Positions 8,552-16,458 of a stretch of DNA of 64,000 bases are shown in pieces. The DNA comes from JALYLC01 sp963743275 (GTDB lineage Bacteria > Actinomycetota > Thermoleophilia > Gaiellales > JALYLC01). Numbering within the stretch: position 1 is the stretch's first letter; every line of letters starts with the position of its first letter. The stretch spans positions 372,001 through 436,000 of the forward strand of contig CAVUPB010000006.1 in assembly GCA_963743275.1 (NCBI GenBank), given 5' to 3'. The notes beneath the pieces were generated by a model, which saw only the letters and a list, made by a program, of their open reading frames with translations, did not search any database and was not told the origin of the DNA. The translations under genes were made by a program, and so were the position numbers.

Positions 8552-8557
8552 TACACT
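8552..8557 (+). promoter_or_regulatory. -10 box (TACACT) of the suf operon
   Basis: TACACT matches four of six TATAAT positions and lies 46 nt before the sufS GTG. A loose -35 candidate (GTTAGG) is 17 nt upstream. The same TACACT occurs before rpmH. Confidence 0.4.
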
Positions 8558-8603
8558 GCGCGGGTGAAGACCGCATCCGCAGACCCGTCGCGAGGCGTCG
8601 CCC

Positions 8604-9830
8604 GTGGCGCTCGACGTCCGCGCGCTGCGCACCGACTTCCCCATCCTCGCGCGCGAGATCAACGGCTACCCGCTTGCGTACCTCGACTCCGCCGCGTCGG
8701 CGCAGACGCCGCGCCAGGTCATGGACGCGATGAACCACGTGTACGAGCACCACTACGCGAACGTGCACCGGGGCGTGTACACGATCGCCGCGGAGGCGAC
8801 CGACGCCTACGAGGGCGCGCGCGACAAGGTGGCGGCGTTCATCGGCGCGCGCAACCGGCGCGAGTGCCTGTTCGTACGCAACGCGACCGAGGGGCTCAAC
8901 CTCGTCGCCTACTCCTACGGCAACGAGCACTGCGGGCCGGGCGACGTGATCGTCTGCAGCGAGATGGAGCACCACTCGAACATGGTGCCGTGGCAGCTGC
9001 TCGCCAGCCGCACGGGCGCCTCGCTGCGCTACATCGGCGTCACCGACGACGGGCGCCTCGACCTCGACCAGCTGGCCGCGATCGAGCGCGTCGGCCGCGT
9101 GAAGCTCGTGGCCGTGGTGCACCAGTCGAACTCGCTCGGCACGCTCAACCCGGTGAGCGAGATCTGCGACTGGGCGCACGAGCGCGACGCCGTCGTCGTC
9201 GTCGACGGCGCGCAGTCGGCGCCGCACCGGGCGGTCGACGTGCAGGCGCTCGGCTGCGACTTCTTCGCGTTCTCCGGCCACAAGCTCCCGGGCCCGAGCG
9301 GCGCGGGCGCGCTCTGGGGCCGCGAGGAGCTGCTGCGCGAGATGCCGCCGTTCATGAGCGGCGGCGAGATGATCCAGTCGGTCGAGCTCGAGAAGACGTC
9401 CTTCAACAGCCTCCCCTGGAAGTTCGAGGCCGGGACGCCCGCGATCGTCGAGTGCGTCGGTCTCGGCGCCGCGATCGACTACCTCGAGGCGATCGGCATG
9501 GACGCGATCGCAGCGCACGAGCGCGCGATCACGGCCTACGCCTACGAGCGGCTCTCCGCCGTCGAGGGGCTGGACATCCTCGGCCCGCCGGCGGCCGACC
9601 GCGGCGGCGTCATCTCGTTCACGTTCGCGCCCGCGCATCCCCACGACGTGGCGCAGATCGTCGATCGCCGCGGCGTCTGCGTGCGCGCCGGGCATCACTG
9701 CACCCAGCCGCTCATGCGCCGCTTCGGCGTGCCGGCCACGACGCGCGCGAGCTTCTACCTCTACACGGTGCCCGAGGAGATCGACCGCCTCTGCGACGGG
9801 CTCGAGGACGTGCGCGGGGTGTTCGCATGA
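8604..9830 (+). CDS. sufS: SufS-type cysteine desulfurase
   Basis: This 408-residue PLP enzyme of aminotransferase class V removes sulfur from cysteine for Fe-S cluster assembly. The PLP lysine is Lys227 in FSGHKLPGPSG. The ATEGLNLVAYS and DGAQSAPH stretches bind the cofactor. The persulfide Cys366 is in the short RAGHHCTQP loop typical of SufS (group II) rather than IscS. It starts at GTG with a GAGG site upstream, and its stop overlaps the sufU ATG (ATGA), so the two are translationally coupled. No sufB, sufC or sufD gene is in the window. Confidence 0.95.
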   Translation: MALDVRALRTDFPILAREINGYPLAYLDSAASAQTPRQVMDAMNHVYEHHYANVHRGVYTIAAEATDAYEGARDKVAAFIGARNRRECLFVRNATEGLNLVAYSYGNEHCGPGDVIVCSEMEHHSNMVPWQLLASRTGASLRYIGVTDDGRLDLDQLAAIERVGRVKLVAVVHQSNSLGTLNPVSEICDWAHERDAVVVVDGAQSAPHRAVDVQALGCDFFAFSGHKLPGPSGAGALWGREELLREMPPFMSGGEMIQSVELEKTSFNSLPWKFEAGTPAIVECVGLGAAIDYLEAIGMDAIAAHERAITAYAYERLSAVEGLDILGPPAADRGGVISFTFAPAHPHDVAQIVDRRGVCVRAGHHCTQPLMRRFGVPATTRASFYLYTVPEEIDRLCDGLEDVRGVFA

Positions 9831-10255
9831 TGGACGAGAACTTCTACCGCGAGCAGATCCTCGACCACTACAAGAGCCCGCGGAACCGCGGCGAGCTCGA
9901 TCCGCACGACGCGACCGCCGAGGGCCAGAACCCGCTCTGCGGCGACGAGATCACCGTCGACCTGCGCCTCACCGACGACGAGCGCATCGAGGCGGTGCGC
10001 TTCCGCGGGCAGGGCTGCGCGATCTCGCAGGCGGCGATGTCGATGCTGAGCGAGGAGATCGAGGGCAAGCCCGCCCGCGAGGTCGCAGCGCTCGGGCGCG
10101 AGGACGTCGTCGACCTGCTCGGCATCCAGCTCTCGCCCGTGCGGCTCAAGTGCGCGCTGCTCGGGCTCGGCGTCGTCAAGGTCGCGCTCAACTCCGCGAT
10201 CGGGACGCCGCTCCCCGAGGGCTTCGAGGGCCTCGACGAGGTGACGTGGATCTAG
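9827..10255 (+). CDS. sufU: SufU/NifU-like iron-sulfur assembly scaffold or sulfurtransferase
   Basis: This 142-residue protein of the IscU/SufU fold partners the SufS immediately upstream. The conserved ligands are Cys38 with Asp40 (PLCGDEI), Cys64 (GQGCAISQA) and Cys109 (VRLKCALLG). The spacing between the second and third Cys is close to IscU, so it lacks the 18-21-residue insertion of Bacillus SufU. Pairing with SufS nevertheless argues for the SufU role of accepting sulfur from SufS. It overlaps the gamma-glutamyltransferase gene by 10 bp. Confidence 0.92.
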   Translation: MMDENFYREQILDHYKSPRNRGELDPHDATAEGQNPLCGDEITVDLRLTDDERIEAVRFRGQGCAISQAAMSMLSEEIEGKPAREVAALGREDVVDLLGIQLSPVRLKCALLGLGVVKVALNSAIGTPLPEGFEGLDEVTWI

Positions 10256-11787
10256 GCGCCGGGCGGTTCCCGGCGCGCTCCAGCGCCGTCGCGGCGCGCG
10301 GGATGGTGGCCACCAGCCAGCCGCTCGCGACGCAGGCGGGCCTGCGCGCGCTCGAGCGCGGCGGCAACGCCGTCGACGCGGCGCTCGCTGCGGCCGCGGT
10401 GCTCTGCGTCGTCGAGCCGATGTCGACGGGCGTGGGCGGCGACGCCTTCGCGCTCGTCTGGCGCGACGGCGCGCTGAGCGGCCTCAACGCGAGCGGTCGC
10501 GCCCCGGCGGCCGCCGATCCCGACGCGATGGGCACCGCCGTCCCGCTGCGCGGGCCCCTCAGCGTCACGGCGCCCGGCGCCGTGGCCGGCTGGGCTGCGC
10601 TCGCCGAGCGCCACGGGCGGCTCGGCCTCGACCGCGCGCTCGCCGACGCGATCGACATCGCCGAGCGGGGCTTCGCGGTCACGCCCGTGATCGCCGGCTA
10701 CTGGGCCGACGCGGCGGGCGACCTCGGGCGCTTCGAGGAGGCGCGGCGCGTCTTCCTGCCGGCCCCGCGCGTCGGAGCGGTCGTGCAGCTCCCCGAGATG
10801 GCCGCGACGCTGCGGCGGATCGCGAGCGAGGGCCCCGACGGCTTCTACCGCGGGCCGGTCGCGGATGCGATCTGCGCGGCCACGCCGCTGACGCTCGACG
10901 ACCTCGCCGTCTCGCACGCCGAGTGGGTCGAGCCGCTGCGCAAGCACTACCGCGGCGTCGACGTCTGCGAGATCCCGCCGAACGGGCAGGGCGTCGCGGC
11001 GCTGCAGGCGCTCGGCATCCTCGCAGGGCTCGACCACACGGGCGGGCGGGCGCTCGATCGCGTGCACCTGCAGGCCGAGGCGATGAAGCTCGCGTTCGCC
11101 GACGCCGAGCGCCACGTGCACGACGGGCCGCTCCCGGCGCGCTACCTGGACGACGAGTACCTGGCCTCGCGGCGCGCGCTGATCGACCCCGCGCGGGCGG
11201 GCTCGCCCGCCTCCGGGCCGCTCGAGCGCGGCGGCACCGTCTACCTCTGCGCGGTCGACGAGGAGCGCAACGCCTGCTCGCTGATCCAGAGCGTGTTCCA
11301 CGGCTTCGGCTCGATGGTCGTCCCCGCGGGCACCGGCATCGCGCTCCAGAATCGCGGCCACTGCTTCACGCTCGAGCCCGGGCACCCGAACCGCATGGCA
11401 CCCGGAAAGCGGCCGTACCACACGATCATCCCCGGCCTCCTGCTGCGCGACGGCGCGCTGCTCGGCCCGTTCGGCGTGATGGGCGGGCACATGCAGCCCC
11501 AGGGCCATCTGCAGGTCGTCTCGCACATGGTCGATCGCGGGCTCGACCCGCAGGCCGCGCTGGACGAGCCGCGCTGGCGGCTCGACCGCGAGGGGCGCGA
11601 CGACTGGGTGCTCGCCCTCGAGGAGCCGTTCTTCCGGCTCGCCCCCGCCCTCGCCCGCCGCGGCCACCGCGTGCTCTGCGATCCCACCGCGGCAGCGTTC
11701 GGGGGCGGCCAGGCCGTGCTCGTGCGCGACGACGTCCTGATCGGCGGCAGCGAGTCGCGCAAGGACGGCCTCGCGCTCGGCTGGTGA
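10246..11787 (+). CDS. Gamma-glutamyltransferase family protein
   Basis: This 513-residue Ntn-hydrolase of the gamma-glutamyltranspeptidase family is made as one chain that self-cleaves into large and small subunits. The predicted nucleophile is Thr331 in the ERGGTVYL stretch, followed by the family pattern with Asp, Asn and SLIQS. The N-terminal MVATSQPLATQAG with GGNAVDAA and the FGVMGGHMQPQGH stretch are typical. There is no signal peptide, so it appears cytoplasmic, unlike classical periplasmic GGT. The GTG start overlaps sufU, and its stop overlaps the hydrolase start (GTGA). Glutathione or another gamma-glutamyl amide could be the substrate. Confidence 0.88.
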   Translation: MDLGAGRFPARSSAVAARGMVATSQPLATQAGLRALERGGNAVDAALAAAAVLCVVEPMSTGVGGDAFALVWRDGALSGLNASGRAPAAADPDAMGTAVPLRGPLSVTAPGAVAGWAALAERHGRLGLDRALADAIDIAERGFAVTPVIAGYWADAAGDLGRFEEARRVFLPAPRVGAVVQLPEMAATLRRIASEGPDGFYRGPVADAICAATPLTLDDLAVSHAEWVEPLRKHYRGVDVCEIPPNGQGVAALQALGILAGLDHTGGRALDRVHLQAEAMKLAFADAERHVHDGPLPARYLDDEYLASRRALIDPARAGSPASGPLERGGTVYLCAVDEERNACSLIQSVFHGFGSMVVPAGTGIALQNRGHCFTLEPGHPNRMAPGKRPYHTIIPGLLLRDGALLGPFGVMGGHMQPQGHLQVVSHMVDRGLDPQAALDEPRWRLDREGRDDWVLALEEPFFRLAPALARRGHRVLCDPTAAAFGGGQAVLVRDDVLIGGSESRKDGLALGW

Positions 11788-12593
11788 GCCCGGACTCGCG
11801 CTTCACGCCCGCGCACCGTGGCGGCAGCGGGTCGCCGCTCGTCTGCATCCACGGCTTCACCGACACCTGGCGCACGTGGGAGCTCGTGCTGCCCGCGCTC
11901 GAGCGGCGGCACGACGTGCTCGCGCCGACGCTGCCCGGCCACGCCGGCGGGCCTCCGCTGCCGGAGCCGTTCGACGGCGGGGCGCTGGCCGACGCCGTCG
12001 AGCGCGCGATGGACGAGGCGGGCTTCGCGACGGCGCACATCGCCGGCAACTCGCTCGGCGGCTACGTCGCGCTGCAACTCGCGGCGCGCGGCCGGGCCCG
12101 CTCGGTCGTCGCGCTCGCGCCGGCGGGCGGCTGGGCGCGCGGCGACGAGTCCTTCCGCGAGACGCTCGAGTACTTCGTCACCCAGCGCGAGGCGATGCAG
12201 GCGGCCGCACCGCTGGCCGAGACGCTCGTCGCCACCGCCGAGGGCCGCCGCCAGGCGACGCTGTCGTTCGCGACGAACTTCGAGCACATCCCGGCCGAGC
12301 TGCTGGCGCACGAGATCCGCGGCGTGGCCGGCTGCGACGGCGCGCTCGCGATGATCGAGTACGCGTTGGCCGAGGGGTACGCGCTCGACGCCGGGAGGAT
12401 CGCGTGCCCGGTCCGGATCGTCTGGGGCACCGGCGACAAGCTGCTGCCCTGGCCCTCGGCCGCCGCGCGCTACCGCACGGACTGGCTGCCGCACGCCGAC
12501 TGGGTCGAGCTCGACGGGATCGGCCACTGCCCGCAGCTCGACGTGCCGCTCGAGACCGCGCAGCTGATCCTCGGCTTTGGAAGCTCTGACTGA
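11784..12593 (+). CDS. Alpha/beta hydrolase
   Basis: This 269-residue alpha/beta-hydrolase-fold protein is the last gene of the suf-ggt operon. It has an oxyanion stretch CIHGFTDTW near residue 24 and TLPGHAGG near residue 52. The nucleophile elbow GNSLGG has Ser at about residue 93. An acid region (WGTGDK) precedes the C-terminal IGHCPQLDVP with the catalytic His. The GTG start overlaps the preceding stop. The last five codons lie inside the left arm of a large inverted-repeat element, so the end of this protein may have been set by that element. Substrate unknown. Confidence 0.87.
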   Translation: MSPDSRFTPAHRGGSGSPLVCIHGFTDTWRTWELVLPALERRHDVLAPTLPGHAGGPPLPEPFDGGALADAVERAMDEAGFATAHIAGNSLGGYVALQLAARGRARSVVALAPAGGWARGDESFRETLEYFVTQREAMQAAAPLAETLVATAEGRRQATLSFATNFEHIPAELLAHEIRGVAGCDGALAMIEYALAEGYALDAGRIACPVRIVWGTGDKLLPWPSAAARYRTDWLPHADWVELDGIGHCPQLDVPLETAQLILGFGSSD

Positions 12594-12857
12594 ATGAGCG
12601 TGTGTGGCTGGGGTGTGTGGAGCGAGCAGGAGTGCCGGCCGCCTCGCAGGACAGGCGGGACGCCTTTCCAAGAGGCGGGCGGTGCTCCTGCGAAGCCCCG
12701 CACCCCGCTCGCCCACTCCGCACGAGGACACCACGACGCGGCATGCGAGCGGGGTGTGGGTCGCCGCAGGTCTGGCGGGAGTCCGCGCAGCGCGCGACTG
12801 CCAGACCGCAGGCGATCCACGCGCTCCAGACGCCACGCTCATTCCGTCAGAGCTTCC
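12579..12857. repeat. 279-bp multi-branched inverted-repeat element
   Basis: Two 24-nt arms (12579-12602 and 12834-12857) are inverted copies with one mismatch, starting GGAAGCTCTGAC. A second paired segment (TGGAGCG, 12618-12624, with 12822-12828) extends the closing stem. Inside are three separate hairpins. Hairpin A pairs 12644-12651 with 12686-12693 (TCGCAGGA, 8 bp). Hairpin B pairs 12701-12712 with 12745-12756 (12 bp perfect, CACCCCGCTCGC). Hairpin C pairs 12769-12776 with 12800-12807 (GGTCTGGC), plus inner AGTC/GACT and CGCGC/GCGCG and outer TCGCC/GGCGA pairs. The left arm contains the stop codon of the upstream hydrolase. No transposase or clear target duplication is seen. It could be a MITE/REP-like insertion or a structured RNA. 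Confidence 0.7.
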
Positions 12858-12874
12858 TAGCGAGGGCTGACCCG

Positions 12875-12908
12875 AAAAACACGTCGGGCCGCCCCGAGGC
12901 GGCCCGAC
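12875..12908 (-). terminator. Intrinsic terminator of the minus-strand RNA / dcd
   Basis: An 11-bp perfect stem (12883-12893 with 12898-12908, GTCGGGCCGCC) with a 4-nt loop is followed on the minus strand by GTG and five Ts. This is the clearest Rho-independent terminator in the window. Confidence 0.85.
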
Positions 12909-13090
12909 GACGATCGGATACTCGCTGGTATTCGCCAGGGGCGATTGCCGCGTCTTCCGCGGCTCCCCAACGCCTGGCCTGTCGGCGAGTTCCCTCTCTG
13001 GTTCAGGGGAACGTCACCCCTAGCGGCGAGTACCTCCGCTCGGCCCATCAGTACTGTCACACAAGATCGGACCACCCCCTTTCCGCGGTT
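12875..13090 (-). ncRNA. Candidate structured small RNA, about 215 nt, family not identified
   Basis: No protein frame is convincing here. On the minus strand a TAGGCT -10 box (13096-13101) predicts transcription from about 13090, ending at a strong intrinsic terminator (12875-12908). The transcript would hold a long-range stem (GGTACTCGC at 13026-13034 with 12916-12925, one G-U pair). Local hairpins are AGGGG/CCCCT (13005-13021) and CCGCG/CGCGG (12948-12962). A GCCAGG/CCTGGC pair (12934-12939 with 12973-12978) encloses the second. The size suits 6S-like or another regulatory RNA, but I see no decisive signature of 6S, tmRNA, SRP, RNase P or a known riboswitch. It lies downstream of dcd, so a 3'-UTR RNA is an alternative. 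Confidence 0.55.
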
Positions 13091-13095
13091 CGCCC

Positions 13096-13101
13096 AGCCT
13101 A
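13096..13101 (-). promoter_or_regulatory. -10 box (TAGGCT) for the candidate small RNA
   Basis: TAGGCT on the minus strand is the same hexamer seen before several genes here. It lies 40 bp past the dcd stop and would start a transcript at about 13090. Confidence 0.4.
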
Positions 13102-13140
13102 GCTCACGTCCTCCCGGATGGGAAGGGTGGGTCGGAAATT

Positions 13141-13725
13141 TCACCCTGGGGACTGCTTCTCGTCCTCGAAGTTGCGCCAGTACTGGCTCGGCGTCGGGCC
13201 GCTCTGACCCTGGTACTTCGAGCCCAGGCCGCCGTGGCCGTAGGGGCGGTCGGCCGGCGTCGAGAGCATCTCGAAGACGAGCTGGGCGACGCGCATGCCG
13301 GGGTAGAGCGAGATCGGCAGGCGCGTCATGTTGGAGAGCTCGAGCGTGATCTGCCCCGTGAAGCCGGGATCGGCGAGACCGGCTGTCGAGTGCACCTGCA
13401 GCCCGAGGCGGCCGAGCGAGCTCTTGCCGTCGAGCCGGGCGACGAGATCGTCGGGCAGGCTGATGCGCTCGAGCGTCGCACCGAGCACGAACTCGCCCGG
13501 GTGGAGGATGAAGGGGCGGCCGTCCTCGATCTCGACGAGCTCGGTGAGGTCGGGCATCGGCTGCTTGACGTCGATGAAGGGGTAGCGGCCGGGGTGGAAG
13601 ACGCGGAAGCGGTGGTCGCAGCGCACGTCGACGCTCGACGGCTGCACGAGCGCCTCGTCGAAGGGATCGATCGAGATGCGGCCGGCGGCGATCGCCTCGC
13701 GGATGGAGCGGTCGGAGAGGACCAT
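13141..13725 (-). CDS. dcd: dCTP deaminase
   Basis: This 194-residue enzyme of the dCTP deaminase/dUTPase fold converts dCTP to dUTP, or directly to dUMP as in the bifunctional actinobacterial and archaeal forms. Seen motifs are MVLSDRSI at the start, QPSSVDVR and the nucleotide-binding DGKSSLGRLGLQVHSTAG. These are followed by ADPGFTGQITLELSN with the catalytic Glu. The tail SKYQGQSGPTPSQY fits the mobile C-terminal lid. The ATG at 13725 is 19 bp from the divergent amidase ATG. Whether it is mono- or bifunctional cannot be decided by eye. Confidence 0.94.
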   Translation of the reverse strand: MVLSDRSIREAIAAGRISIDPFDEALVQPSSVDVRCDHRFRVFHPGRYPFIDVKQPMPDLTELVEIEDGRPFILHPGEFVLGATLERISLPDDLVARLDGKSSLGRLGLQVHSTAGLADPGFTGQITLELSNMTRLPISLYPGMRVAQLVFEMLSTPADRPYGHGGLGSKYQGQSGPTPSQYWRNFEDEKQSPG

Positions 13726-13744
13726 CGTGCGATCATTCCACGCC

Positions 13745-14995
13745 ATGCCGGCAGCGCGCGGAATCGCAGAGCGGGTCGAGGCCGCGCTCGCGCGCGCCGC
13801 GGAGCTCGAGCACCTCGGCGCCGTGTGGGAACTCGACCGCGAGCGGGCGCTCGCGCGGGCGCGCGCGCTCGAGGACGCGGACGCGGGGCCCCTCACCGGG
13901 ACGGTGTGCGGCTGGAAGGACTGCTTCGACGTCGCGGGCCTGCACACCACGGGCGGTGCGCCGTGGCGGGCCGAGTCGGCGCCGGCCACGACCAGCGCCA
14001 CGATCGTCCGGCGCCTCGAGGCCGCGGGCGCCATCACGATCGGCAAGCTCGCGATGACGCAGCTGGCCTGGGGGATGATGGGCCAGACGCCCGGCCGCGC
14101 GGTCTGCCGCAACCCACACGACCCGGCCCGCGTTCCCGGCGGCTCGTCGTCGGGCTCGGCCGTCGCGGTCGCGACCGGCATCGTCGACCACGCGCCCGGC
14201 ACCGATGCCGGCGGCAGCGTGCGCCACCCGGCCGCGACGTGCGGCGTCGTCGGGTTCAAGCCGACCTACGGCTCCGTGCCGCTCGAGGGCTGCATGCCGT
14301 ACGCGCCGAGCTTCGACACGGGCGGGGCGATCGCGCGCAGCGTCGCCGAGGCGGCCGTGCAGTACGCCGTCATCGCCGATGCGCCCGCCGTCGACGTGAG
14401 CGGCGGCCTCGCGGGCCTGCGCATCGCGTTCCTCGGCGGCTACTTCACCGCCGCGCTCGAGGACGACGTCGCCGCGATGGTCGAACGCGCGCGCGGGCGC
14501 GTGCGCGCGGGGGAGATCGACATCGGCTGGTCGGGCGCGGACAACCGGGACATGTCGCCGATCTTCACCGCCGAGCCTGGCGCGTACGTGCTCGAGCACG
14601 ATCCGGCGCCGGGCGATCACGCCGATCGCTACGACGCCACCACCCTGGCCGACGTCGAGGCGTCGCGCGCGCTGCCGGCGATCGAATACCTGCGCGCGCG
14701 GCGCGCGCTCGCCGAGGCCCGGCGGCGCTGTGCCGCCGCCGCCTCCGGCTACGACATCCTGCTCAGCGCGTCCGCGCCGTGCCCGCCCGTCGCGATCGAC
14801 GGGCCCGACAAGACGACGCGCATGAACGCGCTCACGAAGCCCTTCAACGCCCTGGGCTGGCCCGCGCTGGCGCTGCCGGCCGGCCGCGACCGCGACGGGC
14901 TGCCGCTCAGCCTGCAGGTGATCGGACTGCCCGGGAGCGATGCCGTCGTGCTGCGCGCGGCGGCCGCGCTCGAAGAAATGCTTCAGGAGGCCTGA
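13745..14995 (+). CDS. Amidase signature family protein
   Basis: This 416-residue hydrolase belongs to the amidase-signature family. The Ser-cisSer-Lys triad is visible as Lys58 (GWKDCFDVAG), the cis-Ser in PGGSSSGSA at about residue 135 and the nucleophile Ser158 in GTDAGGSVRHPA. It is shorter than GatA (about 480), and no gatB or gatC lies nearby, so a catabolic or xenobiotic amidase is more likely than the aminoacyl-tRNA amidotransferase. Its 3' end overlaps the convergent decarboxylase gene by 13 bp. Confidence 0.88.
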   Translation: MPAARGIAERVEAALARAAELEHLGAVWELDRERALARARALEDADAGPLTGTVCGWKDCFDVAGLHTTGGAPWRAESAPATTSATIVRRLEAAGAITIGKLAMTQLAWGMMGQTPGRAVCRNPHDPARVPGGSSSGSAVAVATGIVDHAPGTDAGGSVRHPAATCGVVGFKPTYGSVPLEGCMPYAPSFDTGGAIARSVAEAAVQYAVIADAPAVDVSGGLAGLRIAFLGGYFTAALEDDVAAMVERARGRVRAGEIDIGWSGADNRDMSPIFTAEPGAYVLEHDPAPGDHADRYDATTLADVEASRALPAIEYLRARRALAEARRRCAAAASGYDILLSASAPCPPVAIDGPDKTTRMNALTKPFNALGWPALALPAGRDRDGLPLSLQVIGLPGSDAVVLRAAAALEEMLQEA

Positions 14996-16341
14996 GCGGC
15001 CCGGGCAGCGCCGAGTATCGCCTCGAGGCTGCGCTCGACGTCGTCCTCGGTCGTCGCCCACGAGGACACGCTGATGCGCATCGCCGTGCGGCCCTGCCAG
15101 ACCGTGCCGCCGCACCAGCACGTGCCGTCGGCCTGCACGCCGGCGATCACGCGCGCGGTCACGTCGGGCTCGCCGAACGACACGAGCACCTGGTTGAGCA
15201 CGACCTCGTTGAGGATCTCGAAGCCCGCCGCCGAGAGCCCTTCCTCGAAGCGGGCGGCGTGGCGGCAGCTGCGCTCGACGAGGTCGTCGAGGCCCGAGCG
15301 GCCGAGCGAGCGCAGCGCGGCCCAGACGTCGACGCCGCGCGCGCGGCGCGAGAGCTCGGGCGTGTAGTCCGACGGGTTGCGCACGCCGTGCTCGGCGGGC
15401 AGGTAGTCGGCCGTGACCGCCATCGCCGCGCGCAGGGCGTCGGCGTCGCGCACGAACGCGAGGCCGCTGTCGTACGGGACGTTGAGCCACTTGTGCCCGT
15501 CCGTCGCCCACGAGTCGGCGAGGCCGAGACCCTCGGCGAGGTGCGCCCGCCGTGCGGCCGCGGCCGCCCACATCCCGAACGCGCCGTCGACGTGCAGCCA
15601 GGCCCCGGCCGCACGCGTACGCTCGGCGATCGCCGGCAGCGGATCGAACGCGCCGGTGTTGAGGTTGCCCGCCTGCGCGCACACGATCGTCGCGGGCGAG
15701 AGCGGCGGCAGGGCGTCGGCGCGCATGCGGCCCTGGCCGTCGACCGGAACGCGCACGAGCCGGTTGCGCCCGAAGCCGACGAGCCCGAGCGCCTTGATCA
15801 GCGTGGGATGCGCCTCCTCTCCGATCACGATCGTGACCGGCGGGGCGCCGAACAGCCCGTCGGCCTCGACGTCCCAGTCCTGGCCGGCGAGCGCCGCGTG
15901 GCGCGCGGCCGCGAGCGCGCTGAAGTTGGCCATCGTGGCGCCGGTGACGAAGGCCCCGGCACACCCCTCGGGCAGGCCGAAGATGGCGCGCATCCAGTCG
16001 AGCGCCACCGCCTCGAGCAGCGAGGCGGCCGGCGTGGGCGAGCTGAACGCGGCGTTCTGGTCCCACGCCGTCGCGAGCCAGTTCGCGGCGAGGGCGGCCG
16101 GCAGCGAGCCGCCGATCACGAAGCCGAAGAAGCGCGGCCCCGCGATGCCCATCGTCGCCGGCGAGCCGAGCTCGTCGAGCAGCGCGAGCACGTCGGCCGC
16201 ATCGCTCGGGCCGTCGGGGAACGGTTCGCGGAGCGCCTCGAGGCGGGCGACGGCCTCGGCGGACGGGGCCACGTCCCGATCTTGGATCGCGGCCAGGTAG
16301 CGCGACGCGCGTTCGGCGGCGCCTGCGAGCAGCTCGTTCAC
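14983..16341 (-). CDS. PLP-dependent amino-acid decarboxylase (group II)
   Basis: This 452-residue fold-type I PLP enzyme is of the aromatic-amino-acid/glutamate decarboxylase family. The cofactor lysine is about Lys284 in SWATDGHKWLNVPYDSG. HVDGAFG supplies the ring-stacking and Asp region, and FVTGATMANFSAL binds the phosphate. I chose the GTG at 16341 because a strong GGGGG ribosome site precedes it by 8 nt. The ATG nine codons upstream has no such site. The substrate is not certain. A GABA-type aminotransferase 1 kb away makes glutamate or another amine precursor possible, but the two are not one operon. Confidence 0.87.
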   Translation of the reverse strand: MNELLAGAAERASRYLAAIQDRDVAPSAEAVARLEALREPFPDGPSDAADVLALLDELGSPATMGIAGPRFFGFVIGGSLPAALAANWLATAWDQNAAFSSPTPAASLLEAVALDWMRAIFGLPEGCAGAFVTGATMANFSALAAARHAALAGQDWDVEADGLFGAPPVTIVIGEEAHPTLIKALGLVGFGRNRLVRVPVDGQGRMRADALPPLSPATIVCAQAGNLNTGAFDPLPAIAERTRAAGAWLHVDGAFGMWAAAAARRAHLAEGLGLADSWATDGHKWLNVPYDSGLAFVRDADALRAAMAVTADYLPAEHGVRNPSDYTPELSRRARGVDVWAALRSLGRSGLDDLVERSCRHAARFEEGLSAAGFEILNEVVLNQVLVSFGEPDVTARVIAGVQADGTCWCGGTVWQGRTAMRISVSSWATTEDDVERSLEAILGAARAAQAS

Positions 16342-16357
16342 GTGAATTCCCCCGGAG
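16342..16357. repeat. 16-bp direct repeat, copy 1
   Basis: GTGAATTCCCCCGGAG occurs here and again at 16459-16474, 117 bp apart, flanking the spacer between the decarboxylase and VOC genes. On the minus strand this copy is the decarboxylase ribosome-binding region. A shared operator or a short duplication are both possible. Confidence 0.5.
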
Positions 16358-16458
16358 TGTGCCCTCATCGACGCGCACGACCGGCAGCGCCGGCTGGATC
16401 GACCTCGCCGCCGGCGGCGCAGCCGGGCGACGGAATTCTAGTGCGCCCCCGCCCGCAG

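Noticed and set aside
8564..10255. A GTG at 8564, six nt from the TACACT -10, opening a 563-codon frame
   Set aside because: It is out of frame with sufS and overlaps it fully. Only its last 142 codons, which are sufU, are real. A short upstream peptide cannot be excluded but has no support.
12579..12857. An insertion sequence
   Set aside because: No transposase or fragment of one is encoded, and no convincing target-site duplication flanks the arms. Only a non-autonomous element remains possible.
12594..12870. Short plus-strand frames of 88 to 166 codons in the inverted-repeat region
   Set aside because: They exist in three frames at once, are Arg/Pro/Ser-rich and cross the hairpins. No family or ribosome site was seen.
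13745..14995. The amidase as GatA
   Set aside because: It is shorter than GatA, and no gatB or gatC is adjacent. The signature motifs alone do not separate the two.
16334..16349. TTCACGTGAA core as a third parS site
   Set aside because: Only the ten central bases match, and the outer six positions disagree. The two true sites match at 14-15 of 16 positions. Kept only as a note with the direct repeat.
13733..16378. An 881-codon minus-strand frame across the amidase and decarboxylase
   Set aside because: Its translation is Arg/Gly/Ala-rich shadow sequence of two well-supported genes. In GC-rich DNA such long antisense frames are expected.
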